Positions 39,828 through 49,016 of a stretch of 64,000 nt of DNA are shown here, piece after piece (position 1 is the stretch's first letter; every line of letters begins with the position of its first letter). The notes beneath the pieces are model-generated. The model worked only from the letters and a program-made list of their open reading frames with translations, did no database searches and was not told the origin of the DNA. The DNA comes from Hymenobacter cavernae (GTDB lineage Bacteria; Bacteroidota; Bacteroidia; Cytophagales; Hymenobacteraceae): positions 620,001-684,000 of the forward strand of contig NZ_BMHT01000001.1 of the NCBI RefSeq assembly GCF_014641455.1. The letters are read 5' to 3'. A program made the translations under genes and the position numbers.

Positions 39828-41018
39828 TTAGTCAAGAATTTCAGTAACCTGACCAGCACCCACTGTACGACCACCTTCGCGAATAGCGAAACGCAGACCT
39901 TTTTCCATCGCTACTTTGTTGATCAACTCAACTTGAATAGTGATGTTGTCACCAGGCATTACCATTTCTACGCCTTCTGGCAGCGTGATGATACCAGTAA
40001 CGTCAGTGGTACGCAGGTAGAACTGAGGACGATAGTTGTTGAAGAACGGCGTGTGACGCCCACCTTCTTCTTTCGACAGGACGTACACCTCAGCTTTGAA
40101 CTTTTGGTGAGGAGTTACTGAACCTGGCTTGCAAATAACCATACCACGACGGATATCGTCTTTTTCAATGCCACGGAGCAGCAGACCTACGTTGTCACCA
40201 GCTTCGCCACGGTCAAGGATCTTGCGGAACATTTCCACACCAGTAACTACCGACTTCAGACCTTGCTTAGCACCCATACCTAGGATGTCTACTTGCTCAC
40301 CTGAGTTGATGATACCACGCTCGATACGACCAGTAGCAACCGTACCGCGACCTGTGATTGAGAACACGTCCTCAACTGGCATCAGGAAGGGCAGGTCAGT
40401 TAAACGAGCAGGAATTGGGATGTAGCTATCAACAGCGTCCATCAACTCCTCAATCTTGGGAACCCAGTTAGCGTCGCCGTTCAGACCACCTAGAGCCGAG
40501 CCCTGAATAATCGGAATATTGTCGCCGTCGAAGTCATAGAAAGAGAGCAACTCACGGATTTCCATTTCAACAAGCTCGAGCAGCTCGGGGTCGTCAACCA
40601 TGTCCACTTTGTTCATGAACACTACTAGTTGAGGAACACCTACCTGACGAGCTAGGAGGATGTGCTCACGAGTTTGCGGCATTGGGCCGTCAGTAGCAGC
40701 AACTACCAGGATAGCACCGTCCATCTGAGCAGCACCCGTTACCATGTTCTTCACATAGTCAGCGTGACCAGGGCAGTCAACGTGCGCATAGTGACGGTTT
40801 TCGGTTGCATACTCTACGTGAGCCGTGTTAATCGTGATACCACGCTCTTTTTCTTCAGGAGCGTTGTCGATCGACGAGAAGTCACGCTTAGCGGCCAGAC
40901 CTTTGTTCGCCAGTACCGTAGTGATAGCAGCAGTCAGGGTGGTTTTGCCGTGGTCCACGTGCCCGATCGTACCGATGTTCACGTGCGGCTTGGAACGATC
41001 AAAATTTTCTTTAGCCAT
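39828..41018 (-). CDS. tuf: Elongation factor Tu
   Basis: The product (396 aa) delivers aminoacyl-tRNA to the ribosome. The G domain has [41 protein letters not shown] and [10 protein letters not shown]; domains II and III follow, with [14 protein letters not shown] at the end. Full length. It is the only tuf copy in the window and forms a transcript with three upstream tRNAs. Confidence 0.98.
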   Translation of the reverse strand: MAKENFDRSKPHVNIGTIGHVDHGKTTLTAAITTVLANKGLAAKRDFSSIDNAPEEKERGITINTAHVEYATENRHYAHVDCPGHADYVKNMVTGAAQMDGAILVVAATDGPMPQTREHILLARQVGVPQLVVFMNKVDMVDDPELLELVEMEIRELLSFYDFDGDNIPIIQGSALGGLNGDANWVPKIEELMDAVDSYIPIPARLTDLPFLMPVEDVFSITGRGTVATGRIERGIINSGEQVDILGMGAKQGLKSVVTGVEMFRKILDRGEAGDNVGLLLRGIEKDDIRRGMVICKPGSVTPHQKFKAEVYVLSKEEGGRHTPFFNNYRPQFYLRTTDVTGIITLPEGVEMVMPGDNITIQVELINKVAMEKGLRFAIREGGRTVGAGQVTEILD

Positions 41019-41187
41019 TGTAAAGAGATTAAGAGGAATTTTGTGGTGTAAGAGGGAAAAACGCGACTCGACTATATTGCAAGAAAGCGAAACACAGCTT
41101 TACCAAACTAGGAAAACTGCATGTCGCTTTTACTTGCTTGATAAACCAACGCTACAATCGCGCTGCTACGCTGGCACTATTTATAAC

Positions 41188-41262
<75 letters not shown>

Positions 41263-41338
41263 TGATTTCACTAAATAATTCACAAGGAACGTTCAAAAGC
41301 TCGCGACTTGCTTTTAAACAGATCTGTGCTTTGCTCTG

Positions 41339-41411
41339 AGCGGGAGACGAGGTTCGAACTCGCGACCTACAGCTTGGAAGGCTGTCGCTCTACCAACTGA
41401 GCTACTCCCGC
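41339..41411 (-). tRNA. tRNA-Gly (TCC)
   Basis: A minus-strand cloverleaf with acceptor stem GCGGGAG/CTCCCGC, D-loop AGCTCAGTTGGTAGAGC, anticodon TCC (CTTCCAA loop) and T-loop GTTCGAACC. The 3' CCA is not encoded. Confidence 0.95.
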
Positions 41412-41482
41412 AAATAGATAAACTAAGTGAATATCTAGGTAAGATTTCGCAAGTTCCACCTAGGTGCTCAACTAATTATCTG

Positions 41483-41562
41483 TGGGGGCGAAAGGACTCG
41501 AACCTTTGAACCCGAAGGAGGTGAGTTACAGTCACCCGCAATTGCCGCTATGCGACGCCCCC
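41483..41562 (-). tRNA. tRNA-Tyr (GTA)
   Basis: A minus-strand cloverleaf of the class with a long variable arm: acceptor GGGGGCG/CGCCCCC, anticodon GTA (CTGTAAC loop), variable stem between anticodon and T arms, T-loop GTTCGAGTC. First gene of the tRNA-tuf transcript. Confidence 0.95.
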
Positions 41563-41645
41563 ATATTTAACTTTTCAATCGATTATTAAAAAGTTCTCTT
41601 TCCTTAAGTTCCTACTTGCACTAAGGTGGAGGGCTTAAGGAGCTG

Positions 41646-41675
41646 CAAAATTAATGGGTTTATGATGCAAGTCAA
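41646..41675 (-). promoter_or_regulatory. Promoter of the tRNA-Tyr-Gly-Thr-tuf transcript
   Basis: The minus strand reads TTG (41675-41673), 19 nt, then TAATTTTG (41653-41646), matching the -33/-7 consensus. The leader before tRNA-Tyr is about 80 nt. Confidence 0.75.
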
Positions 41676-41719
41676 GCGTTAAACGAAAAAGGATTCAATT
41701 ATTTTTCGTTTAACGCTTG
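41673..41719. repeat. 18-bp perfect inverted repeat at the tRNA-tuf promoter
   Basis: The arms 41673-41690 and 41702-41719 are perfectly complementary and enclose 11 nt. The left arm ends inside the -33 TTG of the tRNA-Tyr promoter. It lies 68 nt after the aminopeptidase stop and could be its terminator (but lacks a T-tail after the stem), an operator, or both. Confidence 0.75.
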
Positions 41720-41786
41720 TAGTATAGAAGCAAGCCATAGCCATAAGGAAGCTAGGTATGTTGACTTGCTATTTGACTTATGTACT

Positions 41787-44390
41787 CTATTGCAACATGT
41801 TGAACATGCCTTTCACTTGCTGGTCTTTTTCTTTGTCTCGGATATCACGCATAGTGCTTTTCAGACTAGGACTAGTATCTGCTAACATACCTAATGCTTT
41901 GTATGCACCTAAACGAACGTAGAACTTAGAACCGGTACGCGCATAGCTTTCCAAGCGCTGCAACCCCTTGTCTCGCTCTACAGGCGGCATTCGGAGCATG
42001 AGCGTGGCAAAATTCTCGAAGTAAGATTGGTATAGATCTTCATCACTCACATCATTCATGCGGCGTAAGAACCACTGATACTGATCAGCAGTACCGTTCA
42101 GCGCGTAGTAGTTAGCGAGGGCCGTGAGCAGCGTTTCATTGCGCGTCTCCTGCAACAGATTGATACGTTCACGTGCACTGACCGTAGGGTTCTTGGCTAG
42201 TGCCTTGATAGCACTACCTATCACCATATACGAACTATCGTTGAGGGAGGTGGCATAGACACCACTGAAGTCTTCGTTGGGGAAAGAAGCTAAAGCCGTC
42301 AGGGCCGATGCTCGTACCTGGCTTCTGCTGTCTTTCAATGCGACACGCTGAAGATCTTTGCGGATGGCTCCTCCTTCAGGGCCTTTGTACTTGCGTAAAG
42401 CATCTGCTGCGCTTTGTCGCACTGCCCAGAAATCGTCGTTCAGGGCGTTGCGCAACATTCCACTGACAGCCAGGTCACCTACCTTGGGGCGGAGTTCCTG
42501 TATTGCTTCATACTTCTGTAAGTAGTTGCGTGCGTGATAGTACTGAAACAGCAATTCGTCTTGGGTACGCTCCTCTTCTACTTGGGCTAGTAGCTGTCCT
42601 TCGGAGTCAAACTTCACCAAGCTAGGATGTTGAGCGGCAGGTAGGGAGAAGGTCTGGTCGGCTTTGCTGATTATAATACGATGGTCAGTAGACTGATTAT
42701 TATTCCAGACCGTGACAGTGATGGGCAAGCGGTAGATCGGGGAGAACGTAGTATCCTGAACCTGTTGTACATGCAGGTTTACTTGGCCGTTCGCGTAGCT
42801 ATGCGTGATGTGTAGCTCCGGATGCCCACGCTGCATAAACCACTGATCGAAAAACCACATCAAATCCTCTCCCGTGACTTCTTCGAAAGCAATGCGAAGC
42901 TTAGCGACTTCGCTAGAGGAGAACTTGTTTTGCGTCAGATAATGGTTTAAGGCCGCGAAGAAAGCATCATCGCCGACATACTTCCGGAGCATATGCAGTA
43001 CTCGCCCGCCTTTGCTGTAGGAATGTGAGTCGAACATATCTTCCCGACTCTCATAATGATAGCGAATTAACGGCTCTCGCTTGCTCTGGGCTTCGTAGAG
43101 GTATTGGCCCAGGCCTTTTTGCTGCTCCAGGGCAGCCTCATTGGCGCCTTTGCTATGTTCAGCCCACAGAAATTGCGCGTAGTCAGCAAATGACTCGTTG
43201 AGCGGCAAGTTCGACCACGATTCACACGTAACATAATCACCGAACCAATGGTGGAACAGCTCGTGCGCAATTGTGGCATCATCGTCGCGGTCGAGCAAGT
43301 CGCGCTGGGTGAGCTGCGTATCCTCCTGACGATGCGTTGTAGCCGTTGTATTCTCCATTGCCCCCGATACAAAGTCGTAGACAGCTACCTGCGAATACTT
43401 TTCCCACGGGAACGCCACACCTAGCTTGCTGGAGAAAAACTCCATCATTTCGGGCGTGCGGCCAAATACGGCGCGGGCTGTTTTCTCGAACCTAGGTTCT
43501 ACGTAGTAGCTTACCTCCTTATCGCACCACTTGTCGCTTACTACGGCAAAGTCCCCGACAGCTATCATCGTCAGGTAGGGAGCAGCTGGCAGGCTTTGCT
43601 TCCATACATCCGTGCGGGTGCCGTCCGGGTTTGTTTTGGAGGAAATCAGCAGGCCGTTGGAAAGCGTTTTATACTGCGCGTCCACGGTCATCGTGATTTC
43701 CTGCGTCATGCGCTGGTTAGGCTTATCAATTGTCGGAAACCAGCAGGAATTTGCCTCTGTCTCGCCCTGAGTCCAGATTTGCCGCGGCTTGTTCTTATCT
43801 GTACCTAGGGGGTTGATGAAGTACAAGCCTTTATCGGATGTAATAGCGGCGCTGCCTCCAGCTGCCAGCTCATAGGGCTTAGCTACATAATTAATACGTA
43901 TTTGGTAGGGTTCCGTACGTGTGTACTGACGATCAAGCGCAACGATGAGCTTACGCTTATCATACGTATAGTTGAGCGTCTTCTCCTTGCCTTTGGTCAG
44001 CAGACGCACATTCTTGATATCGAAGCCTTTGGCGTCAAGAATCAGCTGATTTTGCGTATGGAAATGCGGCCGAACCGATACAGTAGCGACCCCTATAAGC
44101 TGTTGTTTAGCCCAATCGAAGCGAATATCCAGCTTGGTATCAAGTAGATCAGTAAGGATAGTGGCAGCGGGCCGCACGGGCGTAGTAGGCGGCAACCAGG
44201 AAGGTACAATTAATGTGGTAGCAGTGGGTTCGGATGCGGCTGGGGCAGGTACGGTTGCTGTTTTCTTACGGGTTGCTGTCTTAGTTGATGTCGCTTTGGT
44301 AGATTTAACCGTTTGAGCAGGAGCGGTTATATGACACGTGAGGACCAGGCCAATAATGCCGAGGACCGAATATTTCATGATAGCAGACAC
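41787..44390 (-). CDS. M1 family metallopeptidase (aminopeptidase N-like) with HEAT-like C-terminus
   Basis: The product (867 aa) is an exported zinc aminopeptidase. A signal peptide (about residues 1-25, VLGIIGLVLTCHITAPAQ) is followed by a Thr/Lys/Ala-rich linker, the substrate-binding GAMENT (about 342) and the zinc site HELFHHWFGDYVTCESWSNL with the third ligand in NESFADY. Residues from about 620 on consist of helical repeats (VRQSAADALRKY, VRASALTALASF) of HEAT type. Start may be the ATG at 44378 (MKYSVLG) instead of 44390. It lies alone, divergent from the biotinyl-domain gene. Confidence 0.93.
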   Translation of the reverse strand: MSAIMKYSVLGIIGLVLTCHITAPAQTVKSTKATSTKTATRKKTATVPAPAASEPTATTLIVPSWLPPTTPVRPAATILTDLLDTKLDIRFDWAKQQLIGVATVSVRPHFHTQNQLILDAKGFDIKNVRLLTKGKEKTLNYTYDKRKLIVALDRQYTRTEPYQIRINYVAKPYELAAGGSAAITSDKGLYFINPLGTDKNKPRQIWTQGETEANSCWFPTIDKPNQRMTQEITMTVDAQYKTLSNGLLISSKTNPDGTRTDVWKQSLPAAPYLTMIAVGDFAVVSDKWCDKEVSYYVEPRFEKTARAVFGRTPEMMEFFSSKLGVAFPWEKYSQVAVYDFVSGAMENTTATTHRQEDTQLTQRDLLDRDDDATIAHELFHHWFGDYVTCESWSNLPLNESFADYAQFLWAEHSKGANEAALEQQKGLGQYLYEAQSKREPLIRYHYESREDMFDSHSYSKGGRVLHMLRKYVGDDAFFAALNHYLTQNKFSSSEVAKLRIAFEEVTGEDLMWFFDQWFMQRGHPELHITHSYANGQVNLHVQQVQDTTFSPIYRLPITVTVWNNNQSTDHRIIISKADQTFSLPAAQHPSLVKFDSEGQLLAQVEEERTQDELLFQYYHARNYLQKYEAIQELRPKVGDLAVSGMLRNALNDDFWAVRQSAADALRKYKGPEGGAIRKDLQRVALKDSRSQVRASALTALASFPNEDFSGVYATSLNDSSYMVIGSAIKALAKNPTVSARERINLLQETRNETLLTALANYYALNGTADQYQWFLRRMNDVSDEDLYQSYFENFATLMLRMPPVERDKGLQRLESYARTGSKFYVRLGAYKALGMLADTSPSLKSTMRDIRDKEKDQQVKGMFNMLQ

Positions 44391-44476
44391 TATGGGAAGG
44401 TGGGCTAAATTTCCGAAAATATTTCAGATTTGACCTATCTTTAAGCCCTTTTCCGCGACCTTTTTACTCCGTCTTT

Positions 44477-44980
44477 ATGCTTCAGATAAGCGCTGAGTCT
44501 CACAAAACCTGGGAGATAGATTACCAATCTGACGGCGCGATTACCGTTGATGGCCAGCTATTCACTTGGGACTTAATCAGACTAGAGGAAGGGCGCTACC
44601 ATTTGCTTTATCAGGATCGGTCGTATGCGGTTGAGGTAGTTAGCGCGGATTACACAGCGAAAGCATTTTCGCTGAAAGTCAATAACCGCTTGCTCGAATT
44701 GCATGCCAAAGACCGCTTCGACCTGTTATTAGACAGGCTAGGTATGTCCGGCGCAACTGCCCAAAAGGTTAATGAGCTGAAAGCGCCAATGCCTGGTCTT
44801 ATCGTCGACATTCGAGTGGAGCTAGGTCAGGCAGTTCAAAAAGGCGACCCGCTGCTGGTTCTCGAAGCCATGAAAATGGAAAACATCCTGAAAGCACCCG
44901 GTGACGGTGTTGTAAGCGCCATCAAAGTGGTCATGCGGGATAACGTGAACAAAGGGCAAGTGCTACTTGCCTTTAGCTGA
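44477..44980 (+). CDS. Biotin/lipoyl-attachment domain protein (carboxylase BCCP subunit-like)
   Basis: The product (167 aa) carries biotin in an acyl-CoA carboxylase. The C-terminal 70 residues form the biotinyl domain with the target lysine in LEAMKMENIL (about residue 132) and LKAPMPGLIVDIRVELGQAV before it. The N-terminal 90 residues are a small beta-rich domain (VDGQLFTWDLIRLEEGRYHL), typical of the stand-alone carrier subunit of propionyl-/acetyl-CoA carboxylases in Bacteroidota. The carboxylase partners are not nearby. A weak -7-like TATCTTTA lies at about 44436. Confidence 0.9.
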   Translation: MLQISAESHKTWEIDYQSDGAITVDGQLFTWDLIRLEEGRYHLLYQDRSYAVEVVSADYTAKAFSLKVNNRLLELHAKDRFDLLLDRLGMSGATAQKVNELKAPMPGLIVDIRVELGQAVQKGDPLLVLEAMKMENILKAPGDGVVSAIKVVMRDNVNKGQVLLAFS

Positions 44981-45022
44981 GCTTACTACCCCAATCAGTC
45001 TTTGAAGTAAACCTAGGATGCT

Positions 45023-45283
45023 ATGACCGACAAAACACGCCTAGCCCAGCTCGAAGCTTTACTGGTTTTAATGCTACAGCGGCAGGATAAGCTTGAGGCA
45101 ATGGTAGCGGAGCTGCAAGCTCAGCGCGACATGGTTGAGCAGCGCCTGCAACGACTTGAGGAATTCATCGCGACGCAACAGCAGTCTACCCAAGCTGCTC
45201 CGCCTCAGCCAGAGCACCGAAATACGCCGCAAACGGTGAGCTATCTGCTTGATGAGCTTCTACGCTTGCCGCATTATAACTGA
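45023..45283 (+). CDS. Small coiled-coil protein
   Basis: I do not recognise this 86-residue product. It has a heptad-rich coiled coil over residues 5-50 (LAQLEALLVLMLQRQDKLEA, QAQRDMVEQRLQRLEEF), a Gln/Pro-rich linker and a short C-terminal segment VSYLLDELLRLPHYN. It sits 42 nt after the biotinyl-domain gene and 24 nt before pyrH, in the same direction, so it is probably cotranscribed. Confidence 0.6.
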   Translation: MTDKTRLAQLEALLVLMLQRQDKLEAMVAELQAQRDMVEQRLQRLEEFIATQQQSTQAAPPQPEHRNTPQTVSYLLDELLRLPHYN

Positions 45284-45307
45284 TTTCTCCACCTAACTCT
45301 CTCTACT

Positions 45308-46093
45308 TTGAAGTACAATCGAATTCTGCTGAAGCTAAGCGGTGAAGCACTGATGGGCCAGCAACAATATGGCATTGATGCAGCCCGCCTGATGCAATAT
45401 GCGGAGGAAATCAAGGCTGCGGCCGAAAGCGGTACGCAGGTAGCTGTCGTAATTGGAGGGGGTAATATCTTCCGGGGGGTGCAAGCTGCGGCTTTTGGCC
45501 TCGATCGGGTACAAGGCGACTACATGGGCATGCTCGCTACCGTCATCAACTCGATGGCGCTGCAAAGTGCGCTTGAGGTACTAGGGGTACAAACCCGCCT
45601 GCTTTCCGGGCTTACCATTCAGCAGGTATGTGAGCCTTACCTGCGGCGGCGCGCGCTACGGCACCTAGAAAAAGGCCGCGTTGTCATCTTTGGGGCTGGT
45701 ATTGGCTCCCCTTACTTCACGACCGATTCGGCCGCTTCGCTGCGCGCCATCGAGATTGAGGCGGATGTGGTACTGAAAGGCACACGCGTCGATGGCATCT
45801 ATACTGCTGACCCGGAGAAAGACCCAACGGCCACGCGCTTTCCAGAAATCACCTTCGATGAGGTTATCGAGAAAGGCCTCAACGTGATGGATATGACCGC
45901 TTTCACGCTGTGCAAGGAAAATAACCTACCCATTATTGTGTTCGATATGAACACGGCCGGCAATTTACAACGGCTCATCGACGGGGAAGATATTGGCACG
46001 CGCGTGGTTATGTTCAGCTCAGATAGTGAGCAGCTTAACTCAAAGCAAGCCAGCTTACAGTCAAGCCTAGATACGCCAACTGGGCAAGCCTAG
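45308..46093 (+). CDS. pyrH: UMP kinase
   Basis: The product (261 aa) phosphorylates UMP to UDP in pyrimidine nucleotide synthesis. It has [16 protein letters not shown] at the start, [29 protein letters not shown] and [20 protein letters not shown]. Translation starts at TTG (45308): that codon gives the family N-terminus and no ATG is in frame before it. About 20 extra residues (Ser/Gln-rich) follow the usual C-terminus. pyrH and frr are neighbours in many bacteria. Confidence 0.96.
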   Translation: MKYNRILLKLSGEALMGQQQYGIDAARLMQYAEEIKAAAESGTQVAVVIGGGNIFRGVQAAAFGLDRVQGDYMGMLATVINSMALQSALEVLGVQTRLLSGLTIQQVCEPYLRRRALRHLEKGRVVIFGAGIGSPYFTTDSAASLRAIEIEADVVLKGTRVDGIYTADPEKDPTATRFPEITFDEVIEKGLNVMDMTAFTLCKENNLPIIVFDMNTAGNLQRLIDGEDIGTRVVMFSSDSEQLNSKQASLQSSLDTPTGQA

Positions 46094-46184
46094 CCATTTG
46101 GATCTTAAACAGCTGCGCCAGGTGTTATTGAGCCATACTATCCTCGGCACAGCATTCAACTTTTAACATTCAGAATTCCAGGAA

Positions 46185-46748
46185 ATGGACGAAGAAATTC
46201 AGTTTTATTTAAGCGAAGGGGAAGAATCAATGGCGAAGGCCCTACAGCACACCAGTGTAGAGCTAAGCCGCATTCGGGCAGGTAAGGCTTCGCCGGCTAT
46301 GTTGGAAAGCCTGCGTGTAGATTACTACGGCACTCCTACCCCGGTAAGTCAGGTAGCCAACATCTCAGTGCCTGATGCTCGCACGCTGTTTATCAAGCCG
46401 TGGGAGAAGAACATCATCAGTGAAGTTGTAAAGGCTATCAAGAACAGCGACCTAGGTCTTAACCCGCAGTCTGATGCGGAAGGGATTCGGCTCAACATCC
46501 CGCCCATGACGCAGGAGCGGCGGCGCGACCTAGTGAAGCAGGTAAAGAACGAAACTGAGAGCGGCAAAGTCCGCATCCGCGGTATTCGCAAGGATGTGAA
46601 CGAATCGCTGCGGAAGCTCCTAAAAGAAGGCGCCGCAGAGGATGCCGTGAAAGATGCTGAAGCGAAAGTGCAGAAAGCAACTGACAGCTACATCAGCAAG
46701 ATTGATGATCTGATGAGCAAGAAAGAAGCTGAAATCATGACGATCTGA
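46185..46748 (+). CDS. frr: Ribosome recycling factor
   Basis: The product (187 aa) splits post-termination ribosomes with EF-G. Family blocks: LSRIRAGKASPAMLESLRVD, YYGTPTPVSQVANISVPDAR, NIPPMTQERRRDLVKQVK and RGIRKDVNESLRKLLKEG. Normal length. A terminator follows. Confidence 0.97.
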   Translation: MDEEIQFYLSEGEESMAKALQHTSVELSRIRAGKASPAMLESLRVDYYGTPTPVSQVANISVPDARTLFIKPWEKNIISEVVKAIKNSDLGLNPQSDAEGIRLNIPPMTQERRRDLVKQVKNETESGKVRIRGIRKDVNESLRKLLKEGAAEDAVKDAEAKVQKATDSYISKIDDLMSKKEAEIMTI

Positions 46749-46765
46749 GTAAGTGGTAGCGCCAT

Positions 46766-46805
46766 AAAAAAGCCCCGCCTGCTAGCTAGCAGGCGGGGCT
46801 TTTTG
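46766..46805. terminator. Bidirectional terminator between frr and nadD
   Basis: A perfect palindrome (46767-46785 with 46786-46804) with A-run and T-run ends lies between convergent genes; the tip holds GCTAGCTAGC. Confidence 0.93.
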
Positions 46806-46822
46806 TATAACTAAGACCTAGG

Positions 46823-47404
46823 TCACTGCCAGAGTCTTTTTTCAAGGATTTCTTTCTCGACGGCAGCCGGCACTAGATAACGGATGGATTTGCCAGCGCG
46901 AGCGCAGCTACGAATAAATGTAGCCGAGATATCGAGAAAAGGCGCTTCAACGATTTGAACCTGGGCAGGTACAACAGGCAACGTAGTGGCTCCGGAACGT
47001 GGGTAAACGTAGATGGTATTCTCGGCCAAGATTCGGTCCGCTTCTCTCCAGCGCGGCAGCCCACCTAGGTTGTCTTCGCCCATCAGCAACACGAACTGAT
47101 GATCAGGATGCTGCAACCGAAGCGCATCAAGGGTATCAATTGTGTAGCTAGGTTTGGGCATAGCAAACTCTATATCCAAAGCCCGCAGCCGGTCATTACC
47201 AGCAATAGCCAACTGCACCAAGTTGAATCGCTCCTGCTCCGGCAGCAGTTCCTGGTCGATCTTGAAGGGACTCTGAGGCGACACAACGAGCCATACAGCA
47301 TCTAGGTCGGTGTGCGTGGCCATGAAGTGCGCTAGGATCAGATGCCCGCTGTGAATCGGGTTGAAGGAGCCAAACAGCAATCCTACTTTACGCGGCGCAC
47401 TCAC
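46823..47404 (-). CDS. nadD: Nicotinate-nucleotide adenylyltransferase
   Basis: The product (193 aa) makes deamido-NAD from nicotinate mononucleotide and ATP in NAD synthesis. The nucleotidyl-transferase motif GLLFGSFNPIHSGHLILAH (about 8-26) and the C-terminal SATFIRSCARAGKSIRYLVP (ISSTxIR-type) are seen. Translation starts at GTG (47404), whose bases overlap the gmk stop by 4 nt (GTGA), so the two are translationally coupled. Confidence 0.95.
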   Translation of the reverse strand: MSAPRKVGLLFGSFNPIHSGHLILAHFMATHTDLDAVWLVVSPQSPFKIDQELLPEQERFNLVQLAIAGNDRLRALDIEFAMPKPSYTIDTLDALRLQHPDHQFVLLMGEDNLGGLPRWREADRILAENTIYVYPRSGATTLPVVPAQVQIVEAPFLDISATFIRSCARAGKSIRYLVPAAVEKEILEKRLWQ

Positions 47405-47985
47405 AAAGCACCCGAGGCTTGTGCCAGGAAGTCTCGCACCAGCTTTTCAGCTTGTGCGTAAGCTTCCTCCAGGTTGTCGTTGACAATGGCGACGTCAAAC
47501 CGATCTTCGAACGTCAGCTCAAACTTAGCCTTGTAAACGCGCCCCGAAATGCTAGCTTCTGAGTCGGTGGCACGCGTGCGCAACCGGCTTTCCAGTATTT
47601 CCAGGGATGGCGGCTTTACGAAGACAGCCAAGGCCCGATCCTGGTAGAACTCCTTGATACTCAAGCCACCCTTCACATCCACATCCAGAATAGCGTGCTT
47701 GCCGCTGGCCCAGATGCGTTCAATCTCGGACTTAAGCGTGCCATAGAAGTTGCCGGCGTATACTTCCTCCCATTCCACGAATTCATCGTGGCGGATTTTC
47801 TCCTGAAATTCTTCGATGGAGATGAAGTAATAGTCTTTGCCGTTGGCTTCGGTGCGGCCGCGCTTATCGCGCGTGCAAGCCGAGATGGAAAAGCTTAGCT
47901 CCGGAATACGATCCAGCAGCCGATGAACGATGGTGGTTTTGCCGGCCCCGGAAGGAGCCGAAAACACGATAATTTTACCCTGCAT
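47401..47985 (-). CDS. gmk: Guanylate kinase
   Basis: The product (194 aa) phosphorylates GMP to GDP. The P-loop FSAPSGAGKTTIVHRL is at about 8-23, the GMP-binding ACTRDKRGRTEANGKDYYF follows, and ILDVDVKGGLSIKEF is the Walker B region. Normal length. Cotranscribed with nadD; preceded by the anti-sigma gene by 9 nt. Confidence 0.96.
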   Translation of the reverse strand: MQGKIIVFSAPSGAGKTTIVHRLLDRIPELSFSISACTRDKRGRTEANGKDYYFISIEEFQEKIRHDEFVEWEEVYAGNFYGTLKSEIERIWASGKHAILDVDVKGGLSIKEFYQDRALAVFVKPPSLEILESRLRTRATDSEASISGRVYKAKFELTFEDRFDVAIVNDNLEEAYAQAEKLVRDFLAQASGAL

Positions 47986-47994
47986 CGGGCAAAA

Positions 47995-48279
47995 TTAGGC
48001 CATTTCTGTCTTAAGCCGCGCCATAATTGTATCGGGCAGCGAGTTAGGAGCACCTTTACGGCCTACATACTGCGCCAGGAATCCAACGAAAAGGCGCTGC
48101 TTATCAATGCTATCGAAGCAAGGGGAGCAGTCTTCGGCGTGGTTGATGAAATAGTCTTCATCTTCCTCGCTGGGCGCTTGGCCCACGATGAGTTGGTCGA
48201 GAATTGTCGTCACGCGTTCACAGTCGGGGCCGTTAGCAGCCGCGGTCTGGTTGGTTGGTGTTGTAGACGTAGCTTTCAT
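47995..48279 (-). CDS. RsrA-like zinc anti-sigma factor
   Basis: The product (94 aa) is a small soluble protein with Cys in PDCERVTTILDQL followed by HAEDCSPCFD: the pattern C-x(~28)-H-x3-C-x2-C of ZAS-domain anti-sigma factors such as RsrA, where the Cys/His cluster binds zinc and releases the sigma factor on thiol oxidation. It has no membrane segment. It lies 14 nt after the ECF sigma gene. The redox function is inferred from the motif. Confidence 0.82.
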   Translation of the reverse strand: MKATSTTPTNQTAAANGPDCERVTTILDQLIVGQAPSEEDEDYFINHAEDCSPCFDSIDKQRLFVGFLAQYVGRKGAPNSLPDTIMARLKTEMA

Positions 48280-48293
48280 AATGAAATCATGGT

Positions 48294-48941
48294 TTAGTCG
48301 TTATCGTCATCGCCAGTCATGGCAGCATCGGCATCTTCTTCGCTGCCGTACCCCATCGACTTGGCGTATTTCTCTAGTTTTTCCTTCAGGAAATTTCGTG
48401 CCCGGTGGAGGCGCGAGCGGACAGTCCCGATTGGAATGTCAAGCACTTTTGCCATCTCCTCATAGGTAAACCCTTCCAGGTCGCAGAGGATGATGACGGT
48501 CCGGAAATCGACGGGCAGCGAGTTTAGTGCGCTGGCCACCTCATCACCGATGAGGTCGCGCACGGCCTGCTGCCGCATGTCCGACGACGTGCTTCCCACG
48601 TCGCCCTCGGCTTCTACGTCTTCCGTATTGTAGTAGCCTTCTATTTCGCTGTAATCGACTTTAGCAGGCTGCTTACTTTTTTTTCGAAAGTCGTTGATGA
48701 ACGAGTTTTTCAAGATGCGAAACAACCACGCTTTTGCGTTGGTTCCCGGCTCGAAATATTCAAAGAATCGATATGCCTTTAAATACGTCTCTTGAACGAG
48801 GTCATTGGCGTCGTCTTCATCAAGAGTAAGGCGGTAGGCGAAGTTGTACAAAGGATCCAGCACCGGCATCAGTTCGGCTTGGAACCGGCGGTCTTTTTCT
48901 TCTTTGCTCAGCTTAGGAACCCGTTCGGGAGATTCGCTCAT
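48294..48941 (-). CDS. RNA polymerase ECF sigma factor (SigR/SigH-like)
   Basis: The product (215 aa) has sigma region 2 (DPLYNFAYRLTLDEDDANDL, AWLFRILKNSFINDFRKK) and region 4 (LNSLPVDFRTVIILCDLEGF, TYEEMAKVLDIPIGTVRSRL), separated by an acidic linker. The KSKQPAKVDYSEIEGYYNTE linker is characteristic of the SigR-like group that pairs with RsrA-like proteins. The C-terminal 25 residues are acidic (DADAAMTGDDDND). It is transcribed with the anti-sigma gene and probably gmk and nadD. Confidence 0.93.
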   Translation of the reverse strand: MSESPERVPKLSKEEKDRRFQAELMPVLDPLYNFAYRLTLDEDDANDLVQETYLKAYRFFEYFEPGTNAKAWLFRILKNSFINDFRKKSKQPAKVDYSEIEGYYNTEDVEAEGDVGSTSSDMRQQAVRDLIGDEVASALNSLPVDFRTVIILCDLEGFTYEEMAKVLDIPIGTVRSRLHRARNFLKEKLEKYAKSMGYGSEEDADAAMTGDDDND

Positions 48942-49016
48942 GGCGCTAGGTGTAGATGGCTAAAATTGTAAAAAAAGAGCCATTGATCAAATAATCAGGT
49001 GGTTCATCAACCTGAC

